DNA of 64,000 nucleotides from Maribellus maritimus (GCF_022267315.1 NZ_JAIKLE010000002.1:1-64000); one strand, 5' to 3'; shown: positions 42,609 through 51,837, counted from the first letter of the stretch. Numbers and translations are program-made. Notes: a model not told the origin generated them from the letters alone.

Positions 42609-44438
42609 ATGAAATTTCTGCTTTATTTGAGTGCCTTTTTTTTATTGATTTCATGTGAGACAAAAACAAAAAGTGAAGTCGAAATCAAAGGTGAATTAAA
42701 ACAGTGGCACAAAATAACATTATTTGTTCCCGGGCCTGAAACCTCGGAATGGAACCGAGAAAATCCTTTTCTGGATTATAAACTCGATGTTACATTTTCA
42801 AATGGATCTGTTTCATACAAAGTCCCCGGTTTTTTTGCTGCTGATGGAAATGCCGCCGAAACCTCGGCTGAAAGAGGAAATATCTGGAAAGTATGTTTCA
42901 GACCGGATTTTACAGGTGAGTGGAGTTATAAAATTTCCTTCAGGAAAGGTAAAGATATTGTTGTTTTAGAGGAACAAAATGATGGAGAGTCGCTTGCTGC
43001 TGATGGAGTAGATGGAGCTTTTGTAATAGCAGAATCAGATAAATCAGCAGACGATTTTAGAAAAAAAGGCAGAATTGTGAATGGAGGAAAAGGATATTTC
43101 AGGTTTCAGGATTCGGAGGAGATATGGATAAAAAATGGTGCAGACAGTCCTGAAAATTTCCTTGCCTATGCCGACTTTGATCAAACCTATCGTTATAGTC
43201 TGAAAACTGAAACCCGCGAAGGGGAAGCGGATCCCAAAAAAGATTTACATAAATATGAACCGCATATTCGCGATTGGAATGAAGGAGATCCTTCATGGCA
43301 AAACGGCAAAGGAAAAGGCATTATTGGAGCTTTGAATTATTTGCATGCTAAAGGCGTTAATTCTGTATATATGTTAACGATGAACATTCTGGGTGATGGG
43401 AAGGATGTTTGGCCGTACAACAACCATAATGGAAGATATCGTTTTGATTGCAGCAAACTCGACCAGTGGGAAATGGTTTTCGACCACATGGATAGCCTTG
43501 GCATGATGATGCATTTTGTCTTACAGGAAACTGAAAATGAGGTTTTGCTTGATGCCGGTTATACCGATGTACAAAGAAAGCTATACATAAGGGAGTTGAC
43601 GGCGCGTTTTGGTCATCATTTAGGAATAACCTGGAATATTGGTGAAGAAAATGGCCCTGCAGGGTTTTCTCCGATCGGACAAACAGATGCGCAGAAAAAA
43701 GACATGGTAAATTATCTGAAGAAAATAAATCCCTATCCTTCAGTAGTTGTTTTGCATACCCATTCAAACGATGCCAAACAAGATGAGTATTTAACACCGA
43801 TGCTGGGATTTGAAAATCTCGACGGGCCCTCTATGCAGATTGGGGATCCGCTTCGTGTTCACGAAAGAATCCTTAAATGGGTGCAGGAATCGGAAAAATC
43901 AGGTAAACGCTGGCTGGTAAATCTTGATGAGATTGGTCAGCACTGGAAAGGTGTGATGCCTGATTCTTACGATTTAGCGCACGATACAATTCGGCAAAGC
44001 TGTTTATGGGGAACTTTGCTTGCCGGAGGAGCCGGTGTAGAGTGGTACTTTGGCTATCGTTATCCGCATACCGACTTAAGCTGTGAAGATTTTCGGAGTC
44101 GTGAGCAGTGGTGGAAGCAGTCAACTGTTGCAACACAGTTTGTACAACAATTTCCGCTGGAGGAGATGGTGGAAAACGATGCGTTAATAGATGTTGATGG
44201 TGCTTATTGTTTGGCTCAACCCGGTGAGTTGTATATCATTTATCTCCCGATAGCAGGAAAAACAACTAAAGTTAATTTTCAAAGTGATGGAAATTTTAAA
44301 GTTCAGTGGTTTAATCCGAGGGAAGGTGGAAGGCTAAAAAATGGCAGTGTTGATAAAGTTGCCGGAAGCGGTTTTCATGATTTGGGAAATCCACCGGAAG
44401 ATGCAGAAAAAGACTGGATAGTGATTGTTCAAAAATAG
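42609..44438 (+). CDS. DUF5060/DUF4038-type multidomain glycoside hydrolase
   Basis: A 609-aa lipoprotein (leader LLYLSAFFLLISC, cysteine about residue 16). Domains: DUF5060 Ig-like N-terminal region (about 25-125; WHKITLFVPGPETSEWNREN and CFRPDFTGEWSYKISF), a TIM barrel (about 150-500; WIKNGADSPENFLAYADFD, KGVNSVYMLTMNILGDGKDV in part), and a C-terminal collagen-binding-2-like domain (about 515-609; LYIIYLPIAGKTTKVNF, VQWFNPREGGRL). The acid/base candidate is the glutamate pair in ITWNIGEENGPAGFS, and the second carboxylate lies in WLVNLDEIGQHW. The architecture belongs with GH140-like hydrolases; the substrate is unknown. It follows DUF1080 by 35 bases. Confidence 0.82.
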   Translation: MKFLLYLSAFFLLISCETKTKSEVEIKGELKQWHKITLFVPGPETSEWNRENPFLDYKLDVTFSNGSVSYKVPGFFAADGNAAETSAERGNIWKVCFRPDFTGEWSYKISFRKGKDIVVLEEQNDGESLAADGVDGAFVIAESDKSADDFRKKGRIVNGGKGYFRFQDSEEIWIKNGADSPENFLAYADFDQTYRYSLKTETREGEADPKKDLHKYEPHIRDWNEGDPSWQNGKGKGIIGALNYLHAKGVNSVYMLTMNILGDGKDVWPYNNHNGRYRFDCSKLDQWEMVFDHMDSLGMMMHFVLQETENEVLLDAGYTDVQRKLYIRELTARFGHHLGITWNIGEENGPAGFSPIGQTDAQKKDMVNYLKKINPYPSVVVLHTHSNDAKQDEYLTPMLGFENLDGPSMQIGDPLRVHERILKWVQESEKSGKRWLVNLDEIGQHWKGVMPDSYDLAHDTIRQSCLWGTLLAGGAGVEWYFGYRYPHTDLSCEDFRSREQWWKQSTVATQFVQQFPLEEMVENDALIDVDGAYCLAQPGELYIIYLPIAGKTTKVNFQSDGNFKVQWFNPREGGRLKNGSVDKVAGSGFHDLGNPPEDAEKDWIVIVQK

Positions 44439-44448
44439 AGTAATAATT

Positions 44449-46590
44449 ATGAGTGAAAAAGTTCTGTTGTTGGTTTGTGTGGTATTGTTATTTACTCAGT
44501 GCAAAAAAGAGAATAAATTAAATTTTAATCCGAACGGGACAAATTGGCCCGTCTATCTTGGTGGAAATAACAGCAGTCAGTTTTCGCCATTAAAACAAAT
44601 CACTCCCCAAAATGTAAAAAATCTTTATCCGGTATGGGAATATCATTCAGAAAAAGGCCGTCCTGGTGAAAATACTCAGATTCAGTGTAATCCTATTGTT
44701 ATTGATGGTATTTTGTTTGCTACTTCGCCAAAGTTAAAGGTGTTTGCTTTAAACGCCGCAACAGGAGAAGAACTTTGGACTTTTGATGCAGCCGGCGACG
44801 AAGGTTTTTCGAGTAATGTAAATCGCGGTGTAACTTTTTGGACTGATGGTCCGGACAAAAGGATTCTGTTTACAGCAGGCTCGAATCTTTATGCGCTGAA
44901 TGCTGAAAACGGTAAACCTGTTTCCTCTTTTGGAGAGAACGGCGTTGTTTCAATAAAAACAGGGTTGGGTAAAAATACGGAAGATAAATATGTAGTTGCC
45001 ACATCTCCCGGAATAATTTATAAGGATTTATTGATAATTGGTTCCCGTGTGTCAGAAAATACCGGAGCCGCCCCGGGGTTTATTCGTGCGTTTAATGTGA
45101 AAACAGGGAATTTGGAATGGGTTTTTAACACGATTCCGCAACCGGGTGAGTTTGGTTATGAAACCTGGCCGGAAGAAGCCTGGAAAGAAGCCGGAGGTGC
45201 AAACTCCTGGGCGGGAATGAGTCTGGATGAAAAGCGCGGTATTGTGTATGTTCCAACGGGCTCCGCTGCCTTTGACTTTTGGGGTGGAAACAGGAAAGGC
45301 GAAAATCTGTTTGCCAATTGTGTGCTCGCACTTGATGCTGCCAGCGGAAAGCGAATATGGCACTTCCAAACGGTTCATCACGATGTTTGGGATCGCGATT
45401 TGCCGGCTCCACCTAATCTGGTAACAGTAAATCACAATGGGAAAGCAATCGATGCGGTGGCACAAATAACCAAGTCTGGTTTTGTATTTTTGCTTGACCG
45501 GAGAAACGGAACGCCACTGTTTCCGGTAGAGGAACAACCTTTTCCTTCGTCTGATTTGAAAGGAGAAGAAACATGGCCAACACAGCCAGTTCCAACCAAA
45601 CCTCCAGCTTTTTCGCCACAATCGTTAACGTTGGATAACATTACCGATATCTCTCCGGAGTCATATACTTTTGCAGAAAACATTGTAAAGAATTTGCGAA
45701 CAGGAAAGCAATTTATCCCGCCAAGTAAAGAAGGAACGGTTATTTTTCCCGGCTTCGATGGCGGCGGCGAATGGGGGGGAGCTGCTTTTGATCCTGAATC
45801 GTCGGTTTTATATGTAAATGGCAGTATAATGCCATGGATTTTGACAATGATCGAATCGGATTCGAAACAAACAAACGATCATCCGGGCGCAAGAACTTAT
45901 CAGGTTAATTGTGCCATGTGTCACGGACAAAACATGGAAGGAAAACAAGCCGCCAATTATCCTTCGTTAATTGATGTCGGAAGCAAGCTAAAAAGAGATT
46001 CTATTTTGACATTGATAAATACCGGAAAGGGATTTATGCCTTCTTACAAACATTTATCCGAAGAGGAAAAAGAAGCACTTGTTGCTTATCTATTAAAAGA
46101 ACCCGAACCACATGATGATTCGCATTTGTTGGGTTTAGAAAATAATAAAGACAAAGTTCCATACACCCACACCGGTTATAACCGGTTTTTAGATCCCGAC
46201 GGTTATCCGGCTGTAAAACCTCCGTGGGGAAATCTTTCAGCAATTGATTTAAACAGCGGAGAGATTTTGTGGCAGGTTCCACTTGGCGAATTTGAAGAGT
46301 TAACTCAAAAAGGAATTCCCAAAACGGGTACGGAAAATTACGGTGGGCCTGTTGTTACTGCGGGAGGAGTAATTTTTATTGCCGCTTCAAAAGATGAATA
46401 TTTCAGAGCCTTTGATAAAAAGACTGGTGATGAAATCTGGAAGTATAAATTGCCGGCAGGAGGTTACGCTACTCCAAGTGTGTACGAAATTGAAGGAACC
46501 CAATATGTGGTAATTGCATGTGGCGGAGGAAAAATGGGAACAAAGTCGGGTGATAGTTATATTGCCTTTGGATTAAAAAAAGACAACTGA
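44449..46590 (+). CDS. PQQ-dependent quinoprotein dehydrogenase with inserted cytochrome c domain
   Basis: A 713-aa exported lipoprotein from the ATG at 44449 (leader EKVLLLVCVVLLFTQC). The eight-bladed PQQ propeller starts YLGGNNSSQFSPLKQITPQN and has tryptophan-docking repeats (EELWTFDAAGDEG, GKRIWHFQTVHHDVWDRDLP in part, GDEIWKYKLPAGGYATPSVY in part). A single c-type heme domain (about 470-560; CAMCHGQNMEGK, axial methionine in GFMPSYKHLSE) is inserted before the last two propeller blades. This is the glucose/alcohol quinoprotein class found in aerobic Bacteroidota; electrons pass to the respiratory chain. Its start overlaps the 3' end of the upstream hydrolase gene in a longer frame but is separated by 10 bases from the chosen ATG. 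The substrate is likely a sugar or glycoside. Confidence 0.85.
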   Translation: MSEKVLLLVCVVLLFTQCKKENKLNFNPNGTNWPVYLGGNNSSQFSPLKQITPQNVKNLYPVWEYHSEKGRPGENTQIQCNPIVIDGILFATSPKLKVFALNAATGEELWTFDAAGDEGFSSNVNRGVTFWTDGPDKRILFTAGSNLYALNAENGKPVSSFGENGVVSIKTGLGKNTEDKYVVATSPGIIYKDLLIIGSRVSENTGAAPGFIRAFNVKTGNLEWVFNTIPQPGEFGYETWPEEAWKEAGGANSWAGMSLDEKRGIVYVPTGSAAFDFWGGNRKGENLFANCVLALDAASGKRIWHFQTVHHDVWDRDLPAPPNLVTVNHNGKAIDAVAQITKSGFVFLLDRRNGTPLFPVEEQPFPSSDLKGEETWPTQPVPTKPPAFSPQSLTLDNITDISPESYTFAENIVKNLRTGKQFIPPSKEGTVIFPGFDGGGEWGGAAFDPESSVLYVNGSIMPWILTMIESDSKQTNDHPGARTYQVNCAMCHGQNMEGKQAANYPSLIDVGSKLKRDSILTLINTGKGFMPSYKHLSEEEKEALVAYLLKEPEPHDDSHLLGLENNKDKVPYTHTGYNRFLDPDGYPAVKPPWGNLSAIDLNSGEILWQVPLGEFEELTQKGIPKTGTENYGGPVVTAGGVIFIAASKDEYFRAFDKKTGDEIWKYKLPAGGYATPSVYEIEGTQYVVIACGGGKMGTKSGDSYIAFGLKKDN

Positions 46591-46605
46591 TATAATAGGT
46601 TCAAT

Positions 46606-47592
46606 ATGATGAAGATTTTTTTTCTTCTGATAAGCATTGGGGGAATCTTTTTGATTTCCTGTTCAGATAAAAAAGAAAAGGATTATAAATATAAACCGGT
46701 GATTGTTGGCGATTGGTGGGAAATTACCGGAAATCCTGATTTAGGTGAATATACAAGTGAAAATCAGGAGCCTGTAGATTTTGGTGTATGGCAGGCAGAA
46801 GACGGAACCTGGCAATTGTGGTCATGCATCCGGAAAACCAATTGTGGCGGTCGCACCCGTTTGTTTTATGGCTGGGAAGGAAAAAGTCTTACTGATACAA
46901 TGTGGACACCACTAGGTATTGTAATGGAGGCCGATACAACCGTAGGTGTGCAAAAAGGCGGTTTACAGGCGCCTCATGTCATTCAGAAAGATGGAATGTA
47001 TTATATGTTGTATGGCGGATGGGCACAGATTTGCCTGGCAAAAAGTTCAGATGGAAAAACATTTGAACGGGTGATCAATGATTCGGGAACTACTGAAATA
47101 TTCTCCGGGCCTTTTATCAACACAAGGGATGCAATGACCGTTAAAATTAGCGACAAATATTATTGCTATTATACCGGGCATTTACTTGATGCCAAACCCG
47201 ATGAAATTTCAGCGGCAATTTTTTGTCGTACATCTGCCGATCTGATTTCCTGGAGCGAACCAACTATGGTTTCGGCCGGGGGAAGCGTAAAAGACATGGA
47301 TTCCTGGGGAGGCGGTGATGCCGAATGTCCGTTTGTTGTTCCCATAGATGACAAGTTTGTTTTATTCCGGAATGTTGAATACGGGCGAAACAATTTAAAT
47401 GTGCAGTATTGTTCCGAAAATCCCCTGGAGTTTGGAATCGATACGGATAGTTTAATGCTTAGCCGGCTTCCGATTGCAGCCCCTGAAATTGTAAAGCTTG
47501 GAGACGACTATTTTATTTTTGCACTGAAAGAAACTCTTGACGGAATCAGGGCTGCCAGACTGGAATTTGAAATGATTTCAAGTGAACAGTAA
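46606..47592 (+). CDS. Five-bladed beta-propeller GH43/GH32-like lipoprotein
   Basis: A 328-aa lipoprotein (leader IFFLLISIGGIFLISC). The propeller pattern is evident: VWQAEDGTWQLWSCIRKT, LQAPHVIQKDGMYYMLYGG in part, TRDAMTVKISDKYYCYYTGH in part, DAECPFVVPIDDKFVLFRN in part, and AAPEIVKLGDDYFIFALKE. Such 'PhV-ydGkyYmfY' blades are shared by GH43, GH32, GH68 and GH117/130-type families. Acidic residues D (TRDAM) and E (DAECPF, APEI) sit at expected active-site positions, though the family is not decided. It ends the plus-strand series, convergent with GT39 11 bases away. Confidence 0.75.
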   Translation: MMKIFFLLISIGGIFLISCSDKKEKDYKYKPVIVGDWWEITGNPDLGEYTSENQEPVDFGVWQAEDGTWQLWSCIRKTNCGGRTRLFYGWEGKSLTDTMWTPLGIVMEADTTVGVQKGGLQAPHVIQKDGMYYMLYGGWAQICLAKSSDGKTFERVINDSGTTEIFSGPFINTRDAMTVKISDKYYCYYTGHLLDAKPDEISAAIFCRTSADLISWSEPTMVSAGGSVKDMDSWGGGDAECPFVVPIDDKFVLFRNVEYGRNNLNVQYCSENPLEFGIDTDSLMLSRLPIAAPEIVKLGDDYFIFALKETLDGIRAARLEFEMISSEQ

Positions 47593-47603
47593 AAAACACT
47601 TAC

Positions 47604-49124
47604 TTAACGCCGGCTTCTGATTTCTTCTCGCAAGATATCGTTTATTGAAACTGTAGCTCCGCGTAGTAAGTATACACTCGTACCTTCCTCTCGCGCATTT
47701 TTGGTGCTTATTTTTCCAATAAGCTTAACCTCTTCAAAAAATTCTCTTTCGCGTTTTCTTTCCGGATCATCGTCTGTTTTTATCTGAACCAGAATAACAT
47801 TTACAATTTCAAATTCATCAAAAGGGTACCAGTTTATATAATCTGCACTTAGGGAAAGAGCCTCGGTGTTTTTTTGAGAAGAATAGTAGTTTATGGCTCC
47901 GGCTTGCCCGTAATTGTCGCAATGAATAATGGTGCGGTCCTTATCTTCGATAAGCATAAAAGTTGAATCCACAATATGGGCAAGCTCTTTCCAGCCAAGC
48001 ATGTCAGCATAGTCCTGTGGCAAATTATGAATTTTACCGTCCTCCCACCTGGTCGTTCCGTATTTGTCGAACAGTTCTTTTTTTTCCATAATTTGTTTCG
48101 GAGAATAAACAGGCAGCATAAGCGGGGCAACTGGTATAAAAATGAGTGCCGGCAACAGGACAACCGGAATCCGGAGATAGCGCTTCCATCCAACTGACAT
48201 CAGGTATTCAAAGTATACCGCACCAAAACCGATGAAAACCGGGTATAAACCGATGGCGTAATATCCTTTTGCTTTAAGGTAGGTAAAAATGAGTAGTGTA
48301 AATATAAAAGAGTAAAAAAACACTCTGTATATTCTGTGTTTTTTTAAAGTAAAAAAAGAGACAAAAGCAAGCAGTATAACTAAAAGCGCGCCCGGGAAAA
48401 AATAAAGTTGTTCTAACAGAAAGTCACTTCGGTTTACATTTACCAGTTGAGTTTCGGCTAAAGTTCGCATGTGCTTAACAACAGGCATCCCGTTTTGAAA
48501 TTGCCAGATAATATTAGGTGAAATGAGCAACAAAGCAAGCAGAGCTGCAAACCAGAGGTGTTTATTTTTGAAAATGGTCCGTTGTTTTGTCAATAATAGT
48601 GCAGGCAATAATCCAAGCAATAAAAATCCGATGTTATATTTATTCAGAAATCCGATAGCAAATACTAACGCTGAAAAATAGAGCCATCGGTTTTTATCGG
48701 TTTTAAAATATTTTAATAAAGTATAAAACAGTAATGTCCAGCAAAGAAAGTCGAGTGAGTTCGGCTGGTATAATGTATTAATTCGGATAAAAACTGAGAA
48801 CAGGATACTTACGGTAGCTAATATCTGAGCAAAAATTCCTCCGTCCAGTTCCTCCACAATTTTCCATACAACCCAAATAACCATTGCGCCAAAAAGAGCC
48901 GGGAAGAACTTCACCCAGAATACACTTTCCCCAAACAAAAGGATGATTTTTGAAAGCAATCCTGTAAGCGGAGGAACAGAGGTGTAACCCCAGGCCAAGT
49001 GTTTTCCCAGATCGATGTGCAGAAATTCATCCCGGTGGAGTTCATAAACCGGATTGATGGCGAAGTACTGTAATATAAATTTAAGTAAGATAAAACCAAG
49101 TAAAATAAGATGTTGTTTCTTCAT
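47604..49124 (-). CDS. GT39/ArnT-like membrane glycosyltransferase
   Basis: A 506-aa integral membrane protein with about 11 hydrophobic helices in the first 340 residues and a soluble C-terminal part. The N-terminal first periplasmic loop bears the GT-C signature: VYELHRDEFLHIDLGKHLAWG in part, with the D-E pair as the catalytic acid region, then GYTSVPPLTGLLSKI. These are dolichyl- or undecaprenyl-phosphate-sugar-dependent transferases of the PMT/ArnT superfamily (PMT_2 domain), adding a sugar to protein or lipid A. The acceptor is unknown. It is followed on the same strand by an unrelated DUF4332-like gene. Confidence 0.82.
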   Translation of the reverse strand: MKKQHLILLGFILLKFILQYFAINPVYELHRDEFLHIDLGKHLAWGYTSVPPLTGLLSKIILLFGESVFWVKFFPALFGAMVIWVVWKIVEELDGGIFAQILATVSILFSVFIRINTLYQPNSLDFLCWTLLFYTLLKYFKTDKNRWLYFSALVFAIGFLNKYNIGFLLLGLLPALLLTKQRTIFKNKHLWFAALLALLLISPNIIWQFQNGMPVVKHMRTLAETQLVNVNRSDFLLEQLYFFPGALLVILLAFVSFFTLKKHRIYRVFFYSFIFTLLIFTYLKAKGYYAIGLYPVFIGFGAVYFEYLMSVGWKRYLRIPVVLLPALIFIPVAPLMLPVYSPKQIMEKKELFDKYGTTRWEDGKIHNLPQDYADMLGWKELAHIVDSTFMLIEDKDRTIIHCDNYGQAGAINYYSSQKNTEALSLSADYINWYPFDEFEIVNVILVQIKTDDDPERKREREFFEEVKLIGKISTKNAREEGTSVYLLRGATVSINDILREEIRSRR

Positions 49125-49147
49125 TGAGAACCAAATTTTGTTGCCGC

Positions 49148-49822
49148 TTAAAATATCATATCGAAAGATAAATTTTTCGCCGCCTCAATGCAAAGTTTTA
49201 TGTCGTGTAGTCCGATGCGAACTTTAAACAATCCGTTTTCTTCGATAAACCGGTTTACTTTTTCGTGAAGTTCAGAAACATTGGTACTGGCGATGTTTTG
49301 AGCTGAGTCGTAGCCTGTTCCAATTAGTATAAAAGCAAAGGTGTGATTTACCCAGCGAATACGGCAAAGGTCAGTAAAACGCGCCAGTTTTAAAATCCAC
49401 TCCTCTGAAACTCCGGTTTCCATACTCAGCTTTTTTCTCTTTGCGGGGGTTAAACTGTATTCAAAAAATTGCAAAGTGTTATTTAGCCCCTTTTCCTTCA
49501 ATGTTAAAACTATTTTTGCTGGTATTCCGGGAAAGTCTTTTAGTTTACAAGGTGGCTTCAGGTAACTTTTTATCTCTCGTGTAAGAATAGTCAGGTAGTT
49601 TTCATCTACTTCGTATTGTTTTGAAAAATCCTGTAATTTCCTTTTGGTTTTTGTCCTTTCAAGGTACTCTTCAAGATTTACGACACCGGAACTTTTTATT
49701 CTTTCAAAATGCTTATCGATATCGTGTTTTAGTACCAATCGGCTTGGAAGTAAGTCCGCAGATTTTAAAATAGTCATGTATTTATTCAGGTCAATATTTT
49801 GAAGGTTAATGTAATATCCCAT
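49148..49822 (-). CDS. DUF4332-like helix-hairpin-helix protein
   Basis: A 224-aa all-helical cytoplasmic protein. Two regions with helix-hairpin-helix character, FPGIPAKIVLTLKEKGLNN and YDSAQNIASTNVSELHEKVNR in part, together with helices such as WILKLARFTDLCRIRWVNHT in part, match the DUF4332 arrangement. The function is unknown; the fold suggests nucleic-acid or protein contacts. It is followed 23 bases on by the GT39 start on the same strand but the products have no obvious link. Confidence 0.65.
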   Translation of the reverse strand: MGYYINLQNIDLNKYMTILKSADLLPSRLVLKHDIDKHFERIKSSGVVNLEEYLERTKTKRKLQDFSKQYEVDENYLTILTREIKSYLKPPCKLKDFPGIPAKIVLTLKEKGLNNTLQFFEYSLTPAKRKKLSMETGVSEEWILKLARFTDLCRIRWVNHTFAFILIGTGYDSAQNIASTNVSELHEKVNRFIEENGLFKVRIGLHDIKLCIEAAKNLSFDMIF

Positions 49823-49857
49823 TTGTAACAGATGAAATTTTTTTTAATGTCTTTTAG

Positions 49858-50631
49858 TCAACCTACTGCTTTTTGTATGATCTTATCAAACCGGCTATTC
49901 ATACAAACGCTAATATCGGTAGTTATAAACTTTCCGTCAAAGAACAGGCTGAAAATTGTAGCCGGAGTTGGTGCATTCTGTGCCTGTTCCATTGTTTCCA
50001 GTTTTATTATTTTAAGAGGAATATTTCTTTTTTCTGCTGTTTCTGTTAGCGATGTTTTTACATGATATTCTGAAAACGGACATCGGTTAGAGTAATAGGC
50101 AACCAATCCCTGCTTGTGTTCTGTTTCTCCTTTAACAGCTGTATTATTAAATTTTGGATTTTGGGCTTTGCTATTTAACTTTTTAACCAGCAAACTGAAT
50201 CCGTAGGGCAATTTTTCAACTGTCTCAAAGCCTTGTTTTAACAGCCATTTGGTGTCGCTCATAAAGTGAAATTTTTTAGTTCCAACAATGGTTACCAGTC
50301 CTTCTTTGTTTTGGCTGCTGGCATCTTCCATTGCTAAACGAAGCAGTTCTTTCCCGTAACCGTTGCCTTTATATTTTCCCGATACCCAAAAACAATTCAC
50401 CAGCAGGTAATTTGGCGCATAAACCGGTGCCCAACCATTTTCTGCCGGACCATATTCTATAAACACTTTTGCGCGGGCGTCAATTCTGCGGAAAACATAA
50501 GCGTTTGCAAATTCTTTTTTTAGCCATTCTTTTTTTGCATGGTAACTTTCACTGCATTTTTTGTCCGAAAAAGCACAACAAATGTGTTCTTCTGCAATAT
50601 TTTCGGTTGTGAGTTGAATGATTTTCTCCAT
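49858..50631 (-). CDS. GNAT acetyltransferase fused to a YoaP-like domain
   Basis: A 257-aa protein in two parts. Residues 1-150 are a GNAT N-acetyltransferase: YLLVNCFWVSGKYKGNGYGKELLRLAMEDA in part contains the acetyl-CoA loop (KYKGNGYGKELL), and the end of the fold is KWLLKQGFETVEKL. Residues about 165-257 match the YoaP-like domain (VAYYSNRCPFSEYHVKTSL, TPATIFSLFFDGKFIT), a thioredoxin-like fold with a CPxS motif at CPFS. This fusion is known from Bacillus YoaP. The acceptor is unknown. It lies three bases after the zinc-ribbon gene, so the two are co-transcribed. Confidence 0.82.
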   Translation of the reverse strand: MEKIIQLTTENIAEEHICCAFSDKKCSESYHAKKEWLKKEFANAYVFRRIDARAKVFIEYGPAENGWAPVYAPNYLLVNCFWVSGKYKGNGYGKELLRLAMEDASSQNKEGLVTIVGTKKFHFMSDTKWLLKQGFETVEKLPYGFSLLVKKLNSKAQNPKFNNTAVKGETEHKQGLVAYYSNRCPFSEYHVKTSLTETAEKRNIPLKIIKLETMEQAQNAPTPATIFSLFFDGKFITTDISVCMNSRFDKIIQKAVG

Positions 50632-50634
50632 TGG

Positions 50635-50898
50635 TTAGTTGTTTTCCCAACGTTCCAGCCGTTTAAGACCACGGGTAAATATCCATGAAATAAATTTAGA
50701 ATGTCCTCCTTCAACCATTTTTTGTTTACAGTGGGCCTGGAATTCATGAACCGTTCCTGTAAAAGTAAATTCACCGCTCAGGTAACAATAGCTACAATAT
50801 TTCGGGCTTTTTGATTCGTCTTTTTCAGTTCCCCCTCCATTGGGATCTTTGCTGAGTGGCATCCCGCAACTCTGGCACATTTTGTATTGTTTTTCCAT
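50635..50898 (-). CDS. Small zinc-ribbon protein
   Basis: An 87-aa protein with a treble-clef-type zinc ribbon: MCQSCGMPLSKD near residue 7 and KYCSYCYLSGEF about 25 residues later give two CxxC pairs. The rest forms helices (VHEFQAHCKQKMVEGG). It matches the 'putative zinc ribbon domain' family whose members are often encoded next to GNAT acetyltransferases, as here. The function is not known. Confidence 0.8.
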   Translation of the reverse strand: MEKQYKMCQSCGMPLSKDPNGGGTEKDESKSPKYCSYCYLSGEFTFTGTVHEFQAHCKQKMVEGGHSKFISWIFTRGLKRLERWENN

Positions 50899-51060
50899 AA
50901 TGTTTCGTTTTATTATTCGTTCTGATTGGTGAATTAAAATTACAGCTTTAAAACATCATTAGGCAGTAAGCCGGATTAAGTATTTATAAGTCAACTATCC
51001 ACGGTGTTTCAATTCGGTGCTATTTCTTTCTGCAAGGTAGAAATCTAAATATTAATTAAT

Positions 51061-51068
51061 TATTTTTG
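51061..51068 (+). promoter_or_regulatory. Possible -7 promoter box for the plug-domain gene
   Basis: TATTTTTG fits the Bacteroidota TAnnTTTG box and lies 70 bases before the ATG at 51138, in a 239-base gap between divergent genes. A clear -33 TTTG is not present at the usual spacing, so this is only suggestive. Confidence 0.35.
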
Positions 51069-51137
51069 TAAGAGACCGGTTTTCATTAATTTAGTTTATT
51101 TACTAAGCCAAAAATAACAACTATTAAATTTATTTCT

Positions 51138-51800
51138 ATGAAAAAAATATTGTATACATGTTTATTTGTGCTGTTTATTTCGGGAAGCATTTATGCACAG
51201 GAAAGGGTTATACATGGTATTGTAACTACATTAGACAGCATACCTTTAATTGGTGTTGAAATTGATGTAAGAACCACCGGACAAACTGTTCTAACTGATT
51301 CTCTCGGAAATTTTTCAGTTGCAGCAGACATGAAAGACAAACTTAAATTCAAAGCTAATGGTTTCTATTCTACGACTGTAAAGTTGGATGGTAAGGCTAA
51401 ATTCTTAGCTGTAAACCTGAAGTTAAAGCCAGGAGATAAGCAAAGAGAGTACGCCGTTGGTTATGGTCATGTTTCAGAGGAGGAGCTTACCAGTGCAATA
51501 ACCAATTTAAATAAAAACGATGCCCGATTTGCCCGGTTTAATGATATTTTTGATGTGATAAGAAGCATGGGGGTTGATGTTTCGAATGGGGAAATTCGTA
51601 TCCGGGGAGATAAAAGCTTCCAGGGAAGTAATGCTGCACTTGTGGTTGTGGATGGAGTGATTGTAGATTATGACTTTCTAAAAACCATTAAACCCATTTA
51701 TGTGAAAAGTATAGATATAATAAGAGATGGAGCTTCGGCCGTCTATGGTTCCAGAGGAGCAAACGGTGTCGTAGTGATTAAAACGTTAGATGGAAAATAA
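51138..51800 (+). CDS. Barrel-less TonB-receptor-type plug protein
   Basis: A 220-aa exported protein: signal peptide YTCLFVLFISGSIYAQ, then a carboxypeptidase-regulatory-like sandwich (about 22-105; HGIVTTLDSIPLIGVEIDV) and a TonB-dependent receptor plug domain (about 120-218; ALVVVDGVIVDYDFLKTI, IDIIRDGASAVYGSRGANGV in part, VVIKTLDGK). It stops exactly where a SusC-type barrel would begin, with no further in-frame strands, and is followed by a probable terminator. The plug is intact, so it is a natural short form, known in Bacteroidota, not an obvious truncation. Its role is unknown; it may be periplasmic. Confidence 0.85.
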   Translation: MKKILYTCLFVLFISGSIYAQERVIHGIVTTLDSIPLIGVEIDVRTTGQTVLTDSLGNFSVAADMKDKLKFKANGFYSTTVKLDGKAKFLAVNLKLKPGDKQREYAVGYGHVSEEELTSAITNLNKNDARFARFNDIFDVIRSMGVDVSNGEIRIRGDKSFQGSNAALVVVDGVIVDYDFLKTIKPIYVKSIDIIRDGASAVYGSRGANGVVVIKTLDGK

Positions 51801-51837
51801 TCTTTGGTATTGATTCGGGCGATGCGGAAAAATTTTT

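Noticed and set aside
45052-45621. 189-codon minus-strand frame within the PQQ dehydrogenase
   Set aside because: It lies opposite a well-supported gene with conserved propeller and heme motifs and shows no features of its own.
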